From: Sneathiella glossodoripedis JCM 23214
Lineage (GTDB): Bacteria > Pseudomonadota > Alphaproteobacteria > Sneathiellales > Sneathiellaceae
DNA length: 64,000 bases
NCBI RefSeq assembly: GCF_000616095.1
Contig: NZ_BAMS01000006.1
Location: 1 to 64,000 of the forward strand
Direction: 5' to 3'
Shown: positions 35,547 to 45,494 of the stretch, piece after piece
How positions within the stretch are numbered: the first letter of the stretch is position 1
Layout of the letters: each line of letters opens with the position of its first letter
Made by a program: the position numbers and the translations under genes
The notes under the pieces: model-generated
Databases searched by the model: none
Told to the model about the DNA's origin: nothing
Seen by the model: only the letters and a program-made list of their open reading frames with translations

Positions 35547-36095
35547 TTATGATCCCGCTGATTTTTTCAGTGTTCTGTTTTTAGGTGGTCCCTGAACGTG
35601 ATCAGGCAGCGCGATTGCTTTGCCCAGCTCGCTTGTTGGGCGTTTTGCGAACCGGCCATGGGTGACAATCCTGTCATACATGACAACCGCGCCTGCGGTG
35701 GCGACGTTCAGGCAAAAGCTGGTCGGTATTTTAATGAAGTAGTCGCATTTCGCTTGCAGTTCGGGGGAGAGGGAGCCGCGCTCGCGTCCTAAAACATAAG
35801 CCGCACTTACGGGATGAAAAAAGCTCGGCAGATCTACGGCTTCATCCAATAGCTCCACGCCCACAAGTTTGCACAGATTTGGAAGACGCAGGTCGTCAAC
35901 GCTATCGAAATCGTACCAGGGAATGTTCTTTGGTGCAACGCTGGTGTCTGATCGCGCTTTTCTGACAGAATATTCGGCGCCGATTGTAAAAACAAAGCTG
36001 GCGCCAAATGCATGGGCTGTTCGAAACAAATTACCAGCATTCATCGGCTTGCTTACGCCTTCGATGCCGATCCCAAAGTAACCACGACTAGTCAT
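35547..36095 (-). CDS. TrmH/SpoU-family RNA methyltransferase
   Basis: A 182-residue SPOUT-class protein containing the three family motifs: MNAGNLFRTAHAFGAS (motif 1), AYVLGRERGSLSPEL (motif 2) and IPTSFCLNVATAGAVVMYD (motif 3), which form the deep trefoil knot that binds SAM. The target ribose or base is not identifiable. It is divergent from the asparaginase gene across ~80 bases. Confidence 0.88.
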   Translation of the reverse strand: MTSRGYFGIGIEGVSKPMNAGNLFRTAHAFGASFVFTIGAEYSVRKARSDTSVAPKNIPWYDFDSVDDLRLPNLCKLVGVELLDEAVDLPSFFHPVSAAYVLGRERGSLSPELQAKCDYFIKIPTSFCLNVATAGAVVMYDRIVTHGRFAKRPTSELGKAIALPDHVQGPPKNRTLKKSAGS

Positions 36096-36174
36096 AAAAA
36101 AGGTTCACTCCACCCTTGTAAATCAGATATGTTGCACCGAGCTTTACGTAACATTTTCAATCAGGACAATCCCC

Positions 36175-37206
36175 ATGATAACTCAATCGGCAAAAAATTC
36201 TACTGCGGCTCCGCTATCTGTTGATGTTTGGCGAGGCGATATGATTGAAAGCCGGCACTTAGTTCACGCAGTAATTACTGATTTCAGCGGCGCAATTGTG
36301 GAAAAATGGGGAGATGTTGAAAGCCCTGTCTATTTGCGCTCGGCCATCAAGCCCATTCAGGCATTGCCGCTTGTTGAAACCGGGGCGGCGGATGCTTTCA
36401 ATCTGTCAGCTGCGGAATTGTCTCTGGCCTGCGCGTCTCATACGGGAGAAGAGCTGCATGCTGAAACCGTAAAGAAATGGCTTGCGAGAATAGGGCTTGG
36501 AATAGACGATCTTGAATGCGGGGCACATTGGCCAACCTACAAACCCGCAGAAAGAGCACTGGCGGCAAAGGGGGAAGAGCCAACGGCTGCTCACAATAAC
36601 TGCTCTGGTAAACATGCCGGGTTTTTGACAACCTCTGTCCATTTGAAGGAGCATCACAAAGGCTATATTCATCTTGATCATCCGGTCCAGCAACGTTTGC
36701 TGAAAGTGCTGGAAGATTTCACAGATCTGGATCTCTCCCGGGCCCCAAAAGGAAGAGATGGCTGTTCCATTCCAACTATCGGTGTGCCACTTCTGAATGC
36801 AGCTCTGGCGATTGCACGCTTTGCGGATCCGCAAAAAATGCCAGCTGAGCGCGGAGCAGCTTGCAAAAGAATTCAAAGTGCGATTGCAGCTCATCCGGAA
36901 ATGATAGCTGGCTCGGATCGCTTATGCACCGCATTAAACAGATCAGCAGACGGCGCTGTGATCGCAAAAGTCGGTGCCGAAGGTGTCTATCTGGCAGCCT
37001 TGCCGACATTGGGCTATGGAGTGGCGCTTAAAACGGTCGATGGCACAACACGTGGCGCTGAGGTCGCGCTTGGGTTCATTCTTGAAAAACTGGGACTGAT
37101 GAGTAGCCGAATGCATGAAGAAATGGATAGCTTTGTGTTGCCTGTTCTCAAGAACTGGAATGAATATGAAGTTGGTAAAATTCGCATTGGCGCGCAAGTT
37201 TCTTAA
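36175..37206 (+). CDS. Asparaginase II family protein
   Basis: A 343-residue protein of the Rhizobium-type asparaginase II family (Asparaginase_II, unrelated to the E. coli enzymes): RSAIKPIQALPLVETGAAD, LACASHTGEELH, NNCSGKHAGFL, KGRDGCSIPTIGVPL, and ERGAACKRI. Members hydrolyse L-asparagine to aspartate and ammonia with conserved Ser/Lys/Cys residues, several of which are visible in these motifs. Cytosolic, single gene, intact frame. Confidence 0.88.
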   Translation: MITQSAKNSTAAPLSVDVWRGDMIESRHLVHAVITDFSGAIVEKWGDVESPVYLRSAIKPIQALPLVETGAADAFNLSAAELSLACASHTGEELHAETVKKWLARIGLGIDDLECGAHWPTYKPAERALAAKGEEPTAAHNNCSGKHAGFLTTSVHLKEHHKGYIHLDHPVQQRLLKVLEDFTDLDLSRAPKGRDGCSIPTIGVPLLNAALAIARFADPQKMPAERGAACKRIQSAIAAHPEMIAGSDRLCTALNRSADGAVIAKVGAEGVYLAALPTLGYGVALKTVDGTTRGAEVALGFILEKLGLMSSRMHEEMDSFVLPVLKNWNEYEVGKIRIGAQVS

Positions 37207-37300
37207 GAACATGTTTGACCGGACGTCCTGTTCGGCATTAATTTGTGTGCAGCGCAAAATAAAATAACCCCAAGAACGGGAATAATAAGGAATGGGAAAA

Positions 37301-38281
37301 ATGAAAGCTCTTGTTTGTAAAGAATTTGGCACACCCGATATTCTGGTAATGGAGGATATTGCCGAACCTGAAATTCAAAAAGGGATGGTTAAAATTCAGG
37401 TGCATTCAGTTGGTCTGAACTTTCCAGATACCTTGATGATTGCCGGAAAATATCAGTTCAAACCACCATTTCCCTTCTCTCCAGGCATGGAAAGCGCCGG
37501 TATCGTGACCGAAATAGGCGAGGGGGTCACCAACATCAAGGTTGGCGATCGTGTTATGGCCAATCACGGACATGGCGGCTTTGCGGAATATGTTCTGGCT
37601 CCTGAGGATGGAACATATGTCATTCCCGACAATATGCCATTTGATCAGGCCGCAGGATTTCCGGTTACATATGGCACCACATATCACGCACTTGTTGACC
37701 GCGGGAACCTGAAAAAAGGGGAGGTTCTGCTGGTGCATGGTGCCGCTGGCGGCGTTGGACTGAACGCGGTTGAACTTGGCAAGGCGCTCGGGGCAACTGT
37801 CATTGGCACGGTTGGTTCCGATGAAAAAATGGATATTGTGCGTCAATATGGTGCTGATCATGTCATCAATTATTCGACTGAAAGTATCAAGGACCGGGTT
37901 AAAGAACTGACTGGCGGTAAGGGCGCCGATGTGATCTATGACCCTGTTGGCGGCGATGCATTTGATCAATCCATGCGCTGCATCAATTGGGAAGGGCGCT
38001 TGCTGGTTATCGGTTTTGCATCCGGGCGGATCGCTGAACTGCCGACTAATCTGGCGTTGCTCAAAGGGTGCTCCGTGATCGGTGTGTTCTGGGGCGAATT
38101 TGCCAGACGGACACCTGAGAAAAATCGGGCAAACTTCAAAGCGATGCTGGACATGGTTGAAAAAGGGGAAATTAAACCGCATGTGTCCATGCATTTCCCA
38201 CTCGAGAAAGGCGCTGATGCCATGAAAGCGCTGCTCTCCAGAAAATCAACGGGTAAAGTTATTATCACCGTTAAGGAGTAG
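37301..38281 (+). CDS. NADPH:quinone oxidoreductase-type (zeta-crystallin-like) MDR enzyme
   Basis: About 326 residues of the medium-chain dehydrogenase superfamily without the structural-zinc cysteines: NFPDTLMIAGKYQFKPPFPF, GMESAGIVTEIGEGV, and the NADP-binding LLVHGAAGGVGLNAVELGK. This matches the acyl-CoA-reductase/quinone-oxidoreductase-like group common in Alphaproteobacteria. The true substrate is unknown. ATG at 37301 is chosen because AAGGAA lies eight bases upstream and overlaps the alternative ATG at 37292. The methyltransferase gene follows four bases later. Confidence 0.87.
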   Translation: MKALVCKEFGTPDILVMEDIAEPEIQKGMVKIQVHSVGLNFPDTLMIAGKYQFKPPFPFSPGMESAGIVTEIGEGVTNIKVGDRVMANHGHGGFAEYVLAPEDGTYVIPDNMPFDQAAGFPVTYGTTYHALVDRGNLKKGEVLLVHGAAGGVGLNAVELGKALGATVIGTVGSDEKMDIVRQYGADHVINYSTESIKDRVKELTGGKGADVIYDPVGGDAFDQSMRCINWEGRLLVIGFASGRIAELPTNLALLKGCSVIGVFWGEFARRTPEKNRANFKAMLDMVEKGEIKPHVSMHFPLEKGADAMKALLSRKSTGKVIITVKE

Positions 38282-38285
38282 ATCT

Positions 38286-39533
38286 GTGGCGAAGGGGAGA
38301 GAGGGACGCGATAAAGCTGTTAAGGAACAGTATGAGGACTATCCCTATCCCCCTCGCGATCCCGAGGATGAACGGCATCGCCTGATTACGGGCAGTCCTA
38401 GCAATCTGCCAGAGATCAATCATTACCTCTATGGAGGTAAGAGAGACTTCTCGAAACCTTTCAGGGCTTTGGTCGCTGGCGGAGGGACCGGGGATGCTGC
38501 CATAATGCTCGCTCAGCAACTCAGTGATGCGGGAGATGGCGGCACAGTTACTTATGTCGATTTATCCAAAGCAAGCCGAGCAGTTGCTGAGAAACGAGCG
38601 AAAATCAGAGGGCTCGAAAATATCGAATTTCATACGGCCTCTTTGTTGGACCTTCCTGACATGGGGCTCGGTAAATTCGATTACATAGATTGCTGCGGAG
38701 TTTTACATCACCTGGATGATCCAGAAGAAGGACTGGCTGCACTTGAAGCTGTTCTTGAGCAGGACGGCGGGATGGGGTTGATGGTTTACGCAACTCTCGG
38801 CCGAACTGGTGTTTATCATGTACAGGATGCACTGAAATTACTTGTCGGAAATGAGCCGCGCAAAAAACAGGTGGCGCTAGCGAAAAAAATGGTGGCGCAG
38901 CTCCCGTCTACCAATTGGCTGGTGCGAAATCCGTTTGTTGGTGACCATAAACTTGGCGAGGATGCCGCATTTTTTGACTTGCTGCTTCATCCAAGGGACC
39001 GAAGTTACACGGTTCCCCAATTCATCAGTTTTGTGAGATCTGCAAATCTGGAGTTGGTCCAGTTTATCGAGCCCGTAAAATATGATCCGGCTACCTACTT
39101 AAAAGACAGGGATCTTATTCAGCGAGCCAGAAATTTGTCGTTGGAGGAACAGGCTGCGCTGGCCGAAAATCTCAGCGGGACCCAGAAAATTCATTTGGCA
39201 TATGTGTCCAGACAGGGAAGTGGTAGGGCCGTAGCCAAACTCGCACCTGAGATGATCCCAATATTAAAAGAAGGCAATCCACCTGACGCTTTGGCAAAGG
39301 CGTTTAAAGGTCGCAAAACATTTGAAATTGCGTTTGACGGCGAACAAATATCCTTTGAATTGCCAGAAAAAAGCGCACAAATGGCGGGCTTGATTGATGG
39401 GCAGCGAAACTTGCGAGACATCCAACAGGAAATGGGAATGAGTTGGCAAAATTTTAGAGGGTATTTTGCGCCTTTTTTCAAGTTGCTTAACTCATGGAAC
39501 ATTCTTTGGTTAAATTCCAGCCAGACTGATTAG
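38286..39533 (+). CDS. Class I SAM methyltransferase with C-terminal winged-helix-like domain
   Basis: A 415-residue protein. It starts with an EQYEDYPYPPRDP segment seen in a group of alphaproteobacterial methyltransferases. A SAM-binding Rossmann domain follows (ALVAGGGTGDAAIMLAQQL, VTYVDLSKASRAVAEKRAK, DYIDCCGVLHHLDDP). After residue ~310 comes a separate region ending in LIDGQRNLRDIQQEMGMSW, which looks like the PqqD-type winged helix often attached to protein- or peptide-modifying enzymes. Substrate unknown. GTG start at 38286, tightly coupled to the oxidoreductase upstream. Confidence 0.8.
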   Translation: MAKGREGRDKAVKEQYEDYPYPPRDPEDERHRLITGSPSNLPEINHYLYGGKRDFSKPFRALVAGGGTGDAAIMLAQQLSDAGDGGTVTYVDLSKASRAVAEKRAKIRGLENIEFHTASLLDLPDMGLGKFDYIDCCGVLHHLDDPEEGLAALEAVLEQDGGMGLMVYATLGRTGVYHVQDALKLLVGNEPRKKQVALAKKMVAQLPSTNWLVRNPFVGDHKLGEDAAFFDLLLHPRDRSYTVPQFISFVRSANLELVQFIEPVKYDPATYLKDRDLIQRARNLSLEEQAALAENLSGTQKIHLAYVSRQGSGRAVAKLAPEMIPILKEGNPPDALAKAFKGRKTFEIAFDGEQISFELPEKSAQMAGLIDGQRNLRDIQQEMGMSWQNFRGYFAPFFKLLNSWNILWLNSSQTD

Positions 39534-39703
39534 TATTATATTGCTTTTTTGCAGGTGCGAAAAAAGAGGTTTCCCTTGGGGTAATCTATTGGCTATGATC
39601 TGCGCGAAATTTGGGCGCAATCCGGTTTTGAGGCATTCAATCACAAGAATGACAAAGACCGGTTAAACCCCATTCAGACAGGCAAGGTAGGGAGTAATCA
39701 TTT

Positions 39704-40402
39704 ATGGCAAACAAGAGATTTAGTGATGCCTCAAGCGCGCTGGAGGGATTGTTATTCGATGGAATGACAATTGCCGCTGGTGGTTTTGGCTTGTGTGGCA
39801 TTCCGGAAAACCTGATTTCGGCAATTAGGGATTCTGGTGTGAAAGATTTGACAATCTATTCAAATAACGCAGGTGTAGATGATTTTGGATTGGGGCTTCT
39901 TCTGCAGACCAAGCAGGTGAAGAAGATGGTTTCTTCTTATGTGGGTGAAAATGCCGAATTTATGCGGCAATACCTGTCAGGAGAGTTGGAGCTCGAGTTT
40001 AATCCACAAGGAACCTTGGCGGAAAGAATGCGCGCCGGTGGTGCTGGAATTCCAGGGTTTTATACAAAAACCGGCGTCGGTACACTTGTTGCTGAAGGAA
40101 AAGAGCACAAGGATTTCGACGGTGAAACCTATATTATGGAGCGGGGCATTGTTGCTGATCTTGCCATTGTGAAAGCCTGGAAGGGGGATGAACATGGCAA
40201 TCTGGTCTATCGTAAAACTTCCCGTAATTTTAATCCTCTCGCTGCTACATGTGGCAAAGTAACCGTCGCAGAAGTCGAAGAAATTGTCCCTCTTGGGTCA
40301 CTCGATCCGGATAACATTCATACCCCGAGCGTGTATGTTCAGCGTCTGCTCAAAGGGCAGCACGAAAAACGTATTGAACAGCGCACCATTCGCACAGCCT
40401 GA
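39704..40402 (+). CDS. scoA: 3-oxoacid (succinyl-CoA:acetoacetate-type) CoA-transferase, subunit A
   Basis: A 232-residue alpha subunit with the family I signature [49 protein letters not shown] and RKTSRNFNP. Together with subunit B it moves CoA between succinyl-CoA and acetoacetate or a related 3-ketoacid, in ketone-body or PHB degradation or branched-chain catabolism. The two genes are 13 bases apart and end at a strong terminator. The exact 3-ketoacid preferred is inferred only. Confidence 0.9.
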   Translation: MANKRFSDASSALEGLLFDGMTIAAGGFGLCGIPENLISAIRDSGVKDLTIYSNNAGVDDFGLGLLLQTKQVKKMVSSYVGENAEFMRQYLSGELELEFNPQGTLAERMRAGGAGIPGFYTKTGVGTLVAEGKEHKDFDGETYIMERGIVADLAIVKAWKGDEHGNLVYRKTSRNFNPLAATCGKVTVAEVEEIVPLGSLDPDNIHTPSVYVQRLLKGQHEKRIEQRTIRTA

Positions 40403-40415
40403 GAGGAGAAGAGAT

Positions 40416-41045
40416 ATGCCTTGGGATCGTAATCAGATGGCTGCTCGGGCAGCTCAGGAACTTGAAGATGGAACATATGTGAATTTGGGGATCGGTATTC
40501 CAACACTGGTCTCGAATTACATTCCAGAAGGTGTCGATGTCACATTGCAGTCCGAAAATGGAATGCTTGGCATGGGCCCATTTCCAACGGAAGATGAAAT
40601 TGATGCTGACTTGATTAATGCTGGTAAGCAGACAATTACGGAATTGGACCGGACCAGTTATTTTAATTCCGCTGACAGCTTCGCGATGATCCGCGGCGGG
40701 CACATTGCTTTATCTATATTGGGTGCGATGGAGGTGTCTGAAACTGGTGACCTCGCCAATTGGATGATTCCCGGTAAGCTTGTCAAAGGAATGGGCGGCG
40801 CTATGGACCTTGTCGCTGGCGTTAAGCGGGTTGTGATTATTATGGATCATACGAATAAAGCCGGTGAGACCAAGTTGTTGAAAGAGTGCAGCTTGCCATT
40901 AACTGGTAAAGGGGTTGTCGATCGCGTGATCTCAAACCTTGGTGTGTTTGATGTGGTTGAAGGCGGCCTAAAGGTTGTTGAACTGGCGCCGGAAGTAACA
41001 CTGGACGAAGTAAAACAAAAAACCGAAGCAACCATCGTCGAATAA
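40416..41045 (+). CDS. scoB: 3-oxoacid CoA-transferase, subunit B
   Basis: About 209 residues: [19 protein letters not shown], then [14 protein letters not shown], in which the Glu of SENG is the covalent catalytic residue of the family, and [23 protein letters not shown] at 40416 is preceded by GAGAGGAGAAG, an excellent ribosome site; the in-frame extension back to 40284 lies inside the scoA gene and is rejected. Forms a heteromer with the preceding subunit. Confidence 0.92.
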   Translation: MPWDRNQMAARAAQELEDGTYVNLGIGIPTLVSNYIPEGVDVTLQSENGMLGMGPFPTEDEIDADLINAGKQTITELDRTSYFNSADSFAMIRGGHIALSILGAMEVSETGDLANWMIPGKLVKGMGGAMDLVAGVKRVVIIMDHTNKAGETKLLKECSLPLTGKGVVDRVISNLGVFDVVEGGLKVVELAPEVTLDEVKQKTEATIVE

Positions 41046-41067
41046 TTGGTTCAGAAATTTTATGCAG

Positions 41068-41094
41068 AAAAGGCCGCTTTTTGCGGCCTTTTTT
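41068..41094 (+). terminator. Rho-independent terminator after the CoA-transferase genes
   Basis: AAAAGGCCGC pairs with GCGGCCTTTT around a five-T loop, followed by two more Ts. A perfect ten-base stem 22 bases after the subunit B stop; a good intrinsic terminator for the operon. Confidence 0.92.
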
Positions 41095-41172
41095 CGTGCG
41101 TTACCAGAAATGCAGGGCTGCGTTGCAAACTTATCTCTTTTAGATTGTTAGCTTGCGTATTAATATGATCGA

Positions 41173-42096
41173 ATGAGTTCCTTACGATTATCTTCAAACT
41201 TATTTAGCGATGCACCGGCGGCCTTTCAGGCGGCAATTTTGATGGTCATTGGCTGCCTGTTTCTTGCCGGTCTTGGTGGATTGATCAAGTATCTGGCCGA
41301 TAGCGGAATGCATGTTTTTGAAATTGTGTTCCTTAGAAATCTGGCCGGACTGATTGTCCTTATTCCGTGGTTCTTGAAAAATGGGACCAGTGCCATGAAA
41401 ACCCAGCGGCCGGGCTTGTATTTTGTTCGGGGGTTGTTTGGTTTTATTTCCATGCTGGCATGGTTTTGGGCCGTTACGACAATTCCACTTGCCGAAGCTG
41501 TGGCCTTGAATTTTACCGCGCCAATTTTCGGAACCGTTCTGGCAATATTTGTATTGCGTGAGGTTGTTCGCCTTCGGCGGTGGGTTGCAATCATTGTCGG
41601 TTTTTTAGGAGCCATGATCATTTTGCGCCCCGGTGCGATTGAACCAAGCACGGGAACGTATCTTGCTCTGCTCGCTGCTGCTACAATGGCCTGCTCAATT
41701 ACATGTGTGAAAATGTTGTCCCGCACAGAAAGTACGCCTGCAATGGTGGCTTGGGCGCAGATCATCATTTTGCCCATGTCGTTCTTACCAGCAATGTATG
41801 TTTGGGAGATGCCTTCACTGGAAGCGCTGGTGGTTGTTGCTGCAATGGGGCTATGCGCAACATTTGGGCATTTGTTTTTCACACGTGCTTATGCGATCGC
41901 AGATGCAACCTACGTGATGCCATTCGATTTCTCCCGATTGATTTTTTCAGCCATCATCGGCTTTATCTTCTTTGCTCAGGAACCTGACATCTATGTCTGG
42001 GTAGGTGCGGCGGTGATTTTTGCCTCTTCCGTATACATTGCGATGCGAGAGGCAAAGAACAGCGATCAAAAACCCGTTCCCGATATAAAAGCTTAA
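41173..42096 (+). CDS. DMT/EamA-family transporter (copy 1)
   Basis: A 307-residue inner-membrane protein with ten hydrophobic helices arranged as two EamA repeats; landmarks are FLRNLAGLIVLIPW, TIPLAEAVALNFTAPIF in repeat one and ATYVMPFDFSRLIFSAIIGF in repeat two. Drug/metabolite exporters of this family move small metabolites, often amino acids or nucleosides, but the substrate cannot be predicted. A second EamA gene follows after 24 bases; the pair share the LxEAxAL.FT and PFD.(S/T)RLIFS motifs. Confidence 0.88.
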   Translation: MSSLRLSSNLFSDAPAAFQAAILMVIGCLFLAGLGGLIKYLADSGMHVFEIVFLRNLAGLIVLIPWFLKNGTSAMKTQRPGLYFVRGLFGFISMLAWFWAVTTIPLAEAVALNFTAPIFGTVLAIFVLREVVRLRRWVAIIVGFLGAMIILRPGAIEPSTGTYLALLAAATMACSITCVKMLSRTESTPAMVAWAQIIILPMSFLPAMYVWEMPSLEALVVVAAMGLCATFGHLFFTRAYAIADATYVMPFDFSRLIFSAIIGFIFFAQEPDIYVWVGAAVIFASSVYIAMREAKNSDQKPVPDIKA

Positions 42097-42120
42097 AAGC
42101 CCGACATTCAGGATGGAGGC

Positions 42121-43059
42121 ATGATCATACCGGCCAGCGCTCGAATTAGCAGATTTCAGATGCAGCTTACGGAATTGCCCGCAAATGTTCGAGGGGCAAT
42201 CTGGATGCTTATTGGAAGCCTGTTATTTTCCATAATGGGATTGGGCGTGAAATATGTTGGTGCCCATTTGGATAGTTTTCAGATTGGCTTTTTCCGTGCT
42301 TTTTTTGGCTTGGTGGCGATCTTGCCCTTTGTTTTGTACAAGGGAATTCTGACCGTCCGAACAGCGCGATTGAAGCTGCATCTACTGCGTACATTTGTTG
42401 GTGTCACCGCAATGCTATCAGCGTATTATGCGATTACGCACATGCCTCTTGCAGATGCAGTTGCCCTGTCTTTTACAAGACCCCTGTTTTTGATCATTCT
42501 TGCCGTTTTGTTCCTTGGTGAAATTGTCAGGTGGCGCAGATGGTCAGCGACTTTCATCGGATTTGTTGGGGTTATTATAATGTTGCAGGCAAATGCGGAA
42601 GTTGGATTTGCCTCTGCTGTGGGCTTGTTTAGCGCATTTATGGTTGCGCTCGTATCTGTCTTGCTTAAAAAGCTGACAACGACAGAAGACCCCGTGACCA
42701 TCATGTTTTACTTTGGCTTGTTCGGCACATTGATAACGGCTGTGCCAGCTGGTTTTGTGTGGCTTGAACCCACCTTGGAAGACATACTCGTGTTACTTGG
42801 CGCTTCACTTGTGGGGGCAGGGGGAAATTTTTGTATGATCCGGGCGTTAAAGGTTGGAGAAGCAACGGCAGTGACGCCCTTTGATTACACGAGGCTCATT
42901 TTTTCAGGAATATTTGCTTATCTCCTATTTGCAGAGGTCCCGACCTTGATGATGGTTGTTGGGGCTTTGATTATTGTGTCTTCAAGCCTTTATATCCTGA
43001 ACAGGGAGGCTCGGATCAAGGCCCGTAAGTTGGCTGAAAAGGCACCTGTAGAGAGTTGA
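42121..43059 (+). CDS. DMT/EamA-family transporter (copy 2)
   Basis: A 312-residue protein with ten helices and the same repeat motifs as its upstream neighbour (MPLADAVALSFTRPLFLII; TAVTPFDYTRLIFSGIFAY), so a tandem paralogue. GGATGGAGG precedes the ATG at 42121. A functional heterodimer is possible in this family but not shown here. Its stop directly abuts the stop of the convergent fghA gene with no intergenic bases. Confidence 0.88.
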   Translation: MIIPASARISRFQMQLTELPANVRGAIWMLIGSLLFSIMGLGVKYVGAHLDSFQIGFFRAFFGLVAILPFVLYKGILTVRTARLKLHLLRTFVGVTAMLSAYYAITHMPLADAVALSFTRPLFLIILAVLFLGEIVRWRRWSATFIGFVGVIIMLQANAEVGFASAVGLFSAFMVALVSVLLKKLTTTEDPVTIMFYFGLFGTLITAVPAGFVWLEPTLEDILVLLGASLVGAGGNFCMIRALKVGEATAVTPFDYTRLIFSGIFAYLLFAEVPTLMMVVGALIIVSSSLYILNREARIKARKLAEKAPVES

Positions 43060-43905
43060 TTACGTGTATAGGTAACTGGCATGGTGACGTAGATGGTCTT
43101 CAATGAAGGTTGCCATCAGGTAGTAACTGTGATCATAACCTTCCTGAATTCGAAGATTGATTTTCTGGCCCTGTTCTTTGCAGGCTTGAACAAATAATTC
43201 AGGCTTTAATTGTTCCTGATAAAACGGATCAGCATCGCCTTGGTCAATGAGGATTTCACCATTGAACTTATGTCCGTTATTGACCAGTTCCGTCGCATCA
43301 TAGGTGCGCCAGTTTTCTGTGTCTGGACCCAGATATTTTTCAAGTGCATTTATGCCCCATGGTACCTGTGTTGGCGCAACTATGGGGGCGAAAGCGGACA
43401 CAGACTTATATTTGTCAGGGTTTTTCAAAGCAATGGTCAGTGCGCCATGTCCCCCCATTGAGTGACCTGTAATGGCTGCGTTCGCAATATCTACGTTGAA
43501 ATGACTGTCAATTACAGCAGGTAACTCTTCTGTGCAATAAGTGTACATCTGATACCCTGAAGACCAAGGTTCCTGAACTGCATCCAGATAAAATCCGGCA
43601 CCAGTTCCGAAATCATAGCTATCGTCTTCTCCTTCATATCCAAGGCCGCGGGGACTGGTATCAGGACAGACGACTGCAATGTTCAGTTGCTCAGCAATTC
43701 TTTGAAAGCCTGCTTTCGTCGTTGCATTCTCTTGCGTACAGGTAAGACCAGATAGGTAATACAGAACCGGAACAGGGTGTGCTTTGCTCCTGCTTGGCAT
43801 AAAAAGGCTAAACTCCATTTGGCAACCTGTAGACTTGGATGCATGTTTATATACACCTTGCAGGCCGCCAAACGCTTTCTGTTCGCTGATCGTTTCTAGA
43901 GTCAT
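43060..43905 (-). CDS. fghA: S-formylglutathione hydrolase
   Basis: A 281-residue esterase-D-type alpha/beta hydrolase: YYLSGLTCTQENATTKAG, PDTSPRGLG, nucleophile elbow GHSMGGHGAL with the catalytic Ser, DQGDADPFYQEQL and the catalytic His in GYDHSYYLMATF. It releases formate from S-formylglutathione, the second step of glutathione-dependent formaldehyde oxidation. It follows adhC by 14 bases on the same strand, forming the expected two-step operon. Confidence 0.95.
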   Translation of the reverse strand: MTLETISEQKAFGGLQGVYKHASKSTGCQMEFSLFMPSRSKAHPVPVLYYLSGLTCTQENATTKAGFQRIAEQLNIAVVCPDTSPRGLGYEGEDDSYDFGTGAGFYLDAVQEPWSSGYQMYTYCTEELPAVIDSHFNVDIANAAITGHSMGGHGALTIALKNPDKYKSVSAFAPIVAPTQVPWGINALEKYLGPDTENWRTYDATELVNNGHKFNGEILIDQGDADPFYQEQLKPELFVQACKEQGQKINLRIQEGYDHSYYLMATFIEDHLRHHASYLYT

Positions 43906-43919
43906 TATTCACCGGAAAG

Positions 43920-45032
43920 TTAGTCAAAGAGGACAACTGATCGAATGCTCTCGCCTTGATGCATAAGATCGAAACCTTCGTTGATGTCTTCAAGCGGCAT
44001 GGTATGTGTGATCAGGTCGTCAATATTGATTTTCCCATCCATGTACCAGTCTACAATTTTGGGCACATCTGTCCTGCCTTTGGCTCCTCCAAACGCTGTG
44101 CCCCGCCATACGCGGCCGGTTACAAGTTGAAACGGGCGGGTGGAAATTTCCTGCCCGGCGCCTGCAACACCGATAATTGTACTTTCACCCCAGCCTTTGT
44201 GACAACATTCAAGGGCCTGACGCATGGTCGTTGTATTTCCGATACATTCGAATGAATGATCAGCACCTCCGTCGGTAAGGTCGACCAGATAGGGCACCAG
44301 ATCGCCATCCAGTTCCGCCGGATTGACAAAATCTGTCATGCCAAATTTTGTTGCCAGCTCTCTCCTCGCAGGATTTATATCAACACCAACAATTTTATTG
44401 GCACCGACCAGACGGGCACCTTGGATAACGTTCAGGCCAATACCGCCGAGGCCAAAAACAATCACGTTATCCCCGGGGCGAACCTTTGCAGTATTAATGA
44501 CAGCACCCACACCTGTTGTAACGCCGCAGCCAATGTAACAAACCTTGTCAAATGGGGCGTCTTTTCGAATTTTTGCAACCGCAATTTCCGGCAATACGGT
44601 GTAATTTGAAAAGGTTGAGCACCCCATGTAATGGAATATGGGTGTCCCATTTAGGGAAAATCGTGAACTGCCATCTGGCATTACGCCCTGTCCCTGGGTT
44701 TCTCGAATAGCCTGACAAAGATTTGTGCGGCCAGACGTGCAGTAACTGCATTGACGGCACTCCGGCGTGTAAAGAGGAATAACATGTTCTCCCGCTTTGA
44801 CAGAAGTTACCCCTGCACCCACCTCCACAACAACACCCGCTCCCTCGTGGCCGAGAATAGCAGGAAAAAGGCCTTCCGGATCATCTCCGGATCTAGTGAA
44901 TTCATCAGTGTGACAAATGCCAGTAGCCTTGATTTCTACAAGAACTTCACCAGCTTTTGGACCTTCAAGTTGCACGGTTTCAATTTGAAGTGGGGCCCCG
45001 GCCTTGAACGCTACAGCAGCTTTCGTGTCCAT
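43920..45032 (-). CDS. adhC: S-(hydroxymethyl)glutathione dehydrogenase / class III alcohol dehydrogenase
   Basis: A 370-residue zinc MDR enzyme: catalytic-zinc Cys in [24 protein letters not shown], structural-zinc cysteines in [20 protein letters not shown]-binding [15 protein letters not shown], and the class III motif [11 protein letters not shown]. It oxidises the spontaneous adduct of formaldehyde and glutathione. With fghA it forms a complete formaldehyde detoxification module. No glutathione-formaldehyde-activating enzyme gene is seen nearby. Confidence 0.95.
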   Translation of the reverse strand: MDTKAAVAFKAGAPLQIETVQLEGPKAGEVLVEIKATGICHTDEFTRSGDDPEGLFPAILGHEGAGVVVEVGAGVTSVKAGEHVIPLYTPECRQCSYCTSGRTNLCQAIRETQGQGVMPDGSSRFSLNGTPIFHYMGCSTFSNYTVLPEIAVAKIRKDAPFDKVCYIGCGVTTGVGAVINTAKVRPGDNVIVFGLGGIGLNVIQGARLVGANKIVGVDINPARRELATKFGMTDFVNPAELDGDLVPYLVDLTDGGADHSFECIGNTTTMRQALECCHKGWGESTIIGVAGAGQEISTRPFQLVTGRVWRGTAFGGAKGRTDVPKIVDWYMDGKINIDDLITHTMPLEDINEGFDLMHQGESIRSVVLFD

Positions 45033-45119
45033 GATTTTCTCCCTGCCTGTGTTAGTGGTTTGTAATTTTTACAGACTATACTGAACAACTCGAAAATTAG
45101 AAATAAGTTAAGTTCGAGG

Positions 45120-45494
45120 TTATTGATTATTAATTTCCTGATTGAGGAATTTTTTAGCCTTTTCAGTATGTTCTTTGGTGACATGCTTTTTGACGGTGGA
45201 GATGGCAGCCATAAGTACGCTGGCATCGTCAGTGAAGCCCAAACCTGCGATGACGTCGGGAATGACATCGGCAGGCATGATAAAATAAGCGAGAGCGCTG
45301 AATAGGACAGCTTTAACAAAAAGGGGGCTTTTGGTGTCCATTGCGCAATAAAAAGCTGCAGTGACATCCTCAGCAAACGGTATTTTGCCGATGTTGCTGC
45401 GCAGCTTTTGGGCAAATTCCCGCATTACCAGCTTTTTATCACGCTGCATTTTATCGGGATCAAATGCCGAAATATCATCTTCATCATTAGTCAT
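45120..45494 (-). CDS. YkvA/DUF1232 family membrane protein
   Basis: A 124-residue protein with the DUF1232 core: AFYCAMDTKSPLFVKAVLFSALAYFIMPADVIPDVIAGLG, where the Asp and Pro residues after the helix (PxDxIPD) define the family. Function unknown; these are small inner-membrane proteins widespread in bacteria. It sits 87 bases upstream of adhC on the same strand and could share its transcript, though a functional link is not implied. Confidence 0.87.
   Translation of the reverse strand: MTNDEDDISAFDPDKMQRDKKLVMREFAQKLRSNIGKIPFAEDVTAAFYCAMDTKSPLFVKAVLFSALAYFIMPADVIPDVIAGLGFTDDASVLMAAISTVKKHVTKEHTEKAKKFLNQEINNQ

Noticed and set aside
37406-38194. 262-residue minus-strand frame
   Set aside because: Antisense to the quinone-oxidoreductase-like gene, which has clear family motifs; no independent signal.
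41226-41882. 218-residue minus-strand frame
   Set aside because: Antisense to the first EamA gene; composition is a reflection of its hydrophobic codons.
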